NCBI RefSeq assembly: GCF_020042345.1 | Contig: NZ_CP083387.1 | Location: 4,836,001 to 4,900,000, forward strand | Direction: 5' to 3' | Length of the DNA stretch: 64,000 nucleotides | Source of the DNA: Arachidicoccus terrestris | GTDB lineage: Bacteria > Bacteroidota > Bacteroidia > Chitinophagales > Chitinophagaceae | Shown: positions 63,528-64,000 of the stretch, in pieces | How the letters are laid out: every line of letters starts with the position of its first letter | How positions within the stretch are numbered: the first letter of the stretch is position 1 | Program-made: the position numbers and the translations under genes | Notes under the pieces: generated by a model | The model's database searches: none | Seen by the model: the letters and a program-made list of their open reading frames with translations, nothing else | What the model was told of the DNA's origin: nothing

Positions 63528-64000
63528 TTACTTAATCACTATACGCTCCCCAAACCTTTCAAGGGTTGATTGATATTCTTTCCATTCGCCAATATCCATC
63601 CATGAACCACTACTTACGGGGTAGACTCCTACTCTACCTCCTTTTGTCTGAATTAAATCAATTAAATCAGTAATGTGAAAAAATTGCTTCGACGGAATTA
63701 TTTCAAGCAGGCTCGGTTCTAGAATATACATTCCCGCATTTATTAGATAACTATATTCTGGTTTTTCCTCAAGAGACTCAAGTAATCCATTTTCACCTAT
63801 ATTCATTATTCCATATGGTATAGAATAAGATTTAATCGCAGCAACTGCTGTTAAAAGATTCCTGCTTTCTTTATGATAATTTAAAATCTCAGCATAATCG
63901 TCATCTATGATAATGTCGCAATTAGAAACAATAAACGTACCGTTTATTGTTTCTTTTAGTAACTTAAGACTTCCTGCAGTCCCCAATGGTTCATCTTCAA
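63528..64000 (-). CDS. Sugar-nucleotide nucleotidyltransferase, partial (window edge)
   Basis: The frame continues past 64000; the codons there read EDEPLGTAGSLK, the conserved N-terminal-half motif of NTP_transferases. The visible 157 residues carry FIVSNCDIIIDDDYAEIL (metal-binding Asp region), YGIMNIGENGLLESLEEKPEYSYLINAGMYIL (E-K-P and N-A-G-x-Y motifs) and the final DIGEWKEY. This form, often joined to N-terminal CBS domains, activates a sugar phosphate with NTP; N-acyl-neuraminate-like or mannose-type sugars are both possible. It is the first gene seen of the minus-strand operon. Confidence 0.85.
   Translation of the reverse strand, partial: EDEPLGTAGSLKLLKETINGTFIVSNCDIIIDDDYAEILNYHKESRNLLTAVAAIKSYSIPYGIMNIGENGLLESLEEKPEYSYLINAGMYILEPSLLEIIPSKQFFHITDLIDLIQTKGGRVGVYPVSSGSWMDIGEWKEYQSTLERFGERIVIK

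Noticed and set aside
1-64000. CRISPR array
   Set aside because: No set of short identical repeats with unique spacers was seen; the TGGGCCA array has only three 7-bp motifs.

Overview
The window comes from a member of the Bacteroidota, most likely of the Chitinophagia/Sphingobacteriia type. It carries a SusC/SusD outer-membrane pair with a SusD-type lipoprotein, short lipoproteins with a cysteine lipobox, and a WecB-type surface polysaccharide locus. Shine-Dalgarno sequences are nearly absent. The species cannot be named from the sequence alone. Base composition is mosaic: the large toxin genes are often 55-67% G+C in the lines I counted, while the polysaccharide genes at the right end are near 32%.

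Layout. 1-4.9 kb is scrap and accessory DNA: a frameshifted Rpn-type nuclease with a duplicated 3' end, a VOC protein, a HipS/HipT-like kinase pair whose antitoxin survives only as a C-terminal stub, and relics of an ECF sigma factor and a SusD protein. 4.9-11.6 kb holds a membrane SRPBCC protein, a DJ-1/Hsp31-type protein, two SRPBCC paralogues, a TDT-family transporter and a divergent azoR-hxlR pair. IS copy 1 (IS3 family, 11569-12835) abuts hxlR and supplies its stop codon. After a gene-poor stretch come susD, susC and a ROK regulator (14.3-20.8 kb), then a WYL regulator, a PAS-PAS-PAS-AAA+ sigma54 activator, hsp20 and a CPA2 antiporter (22.0-27.7 kb). Small genes follow: lipoprotein, GNAT, DUF1905/YdeI-like, membrane protein and PhyH-like.

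33.6-51.0 kb is the centrepiece, a two-gene Tc (ABC) toxin operon. The first gene fuses TcB and TcC (2561 aa; SpvB, beta-propeller, RHS cocoon) and ends, after the RHS core, in a ~307-residue domain with HAE and SPCxxC motifs whose spacing and flanking pattern resemble AID/APOBEC-like nucleic-acid deaminases. The second gene, 10 nt downstream, is an oversized TcA (3250 aa) with three LamG/concanavalin-A-like insertions. The expected working is that TcA binds a glycan or receptor and forms the injection channel, the TcB part gates it, and the RHS cocoon releases the deaminase into a target cell. No immunity gene is visible, which fits a eukaryotic target.

51.6-56.3 kb is a mobile-element graveyard: an array of three TGGGCCA motifs at exact 24-bp spacing, a perfect 32-bp palindrome, an inverted repeat, three overlapping tyrosine recombinases (RIT, recombinase-in-trio arrangement) and IS copy 2. 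The 33-bp loop of a stem-loop inside the transposase gene is inverted in copy 2 relative to copy 1. IS copy 2 truncates both the first recombinase and an acyltransferase. 56.3-64.0 kb, all on the minus strand, is a capsule/exopolysaccharide locus: acyltransferase remnant, flippase-like protein, polymerase-like protein, two GT4 glycosyltransferases, WecB epimerase and a nucleotidyltransferase cut by the window end.

All calls were made by reading the sequence and supplied translations. No database search or structure prediction was run, so family names rest on recognised motifs.
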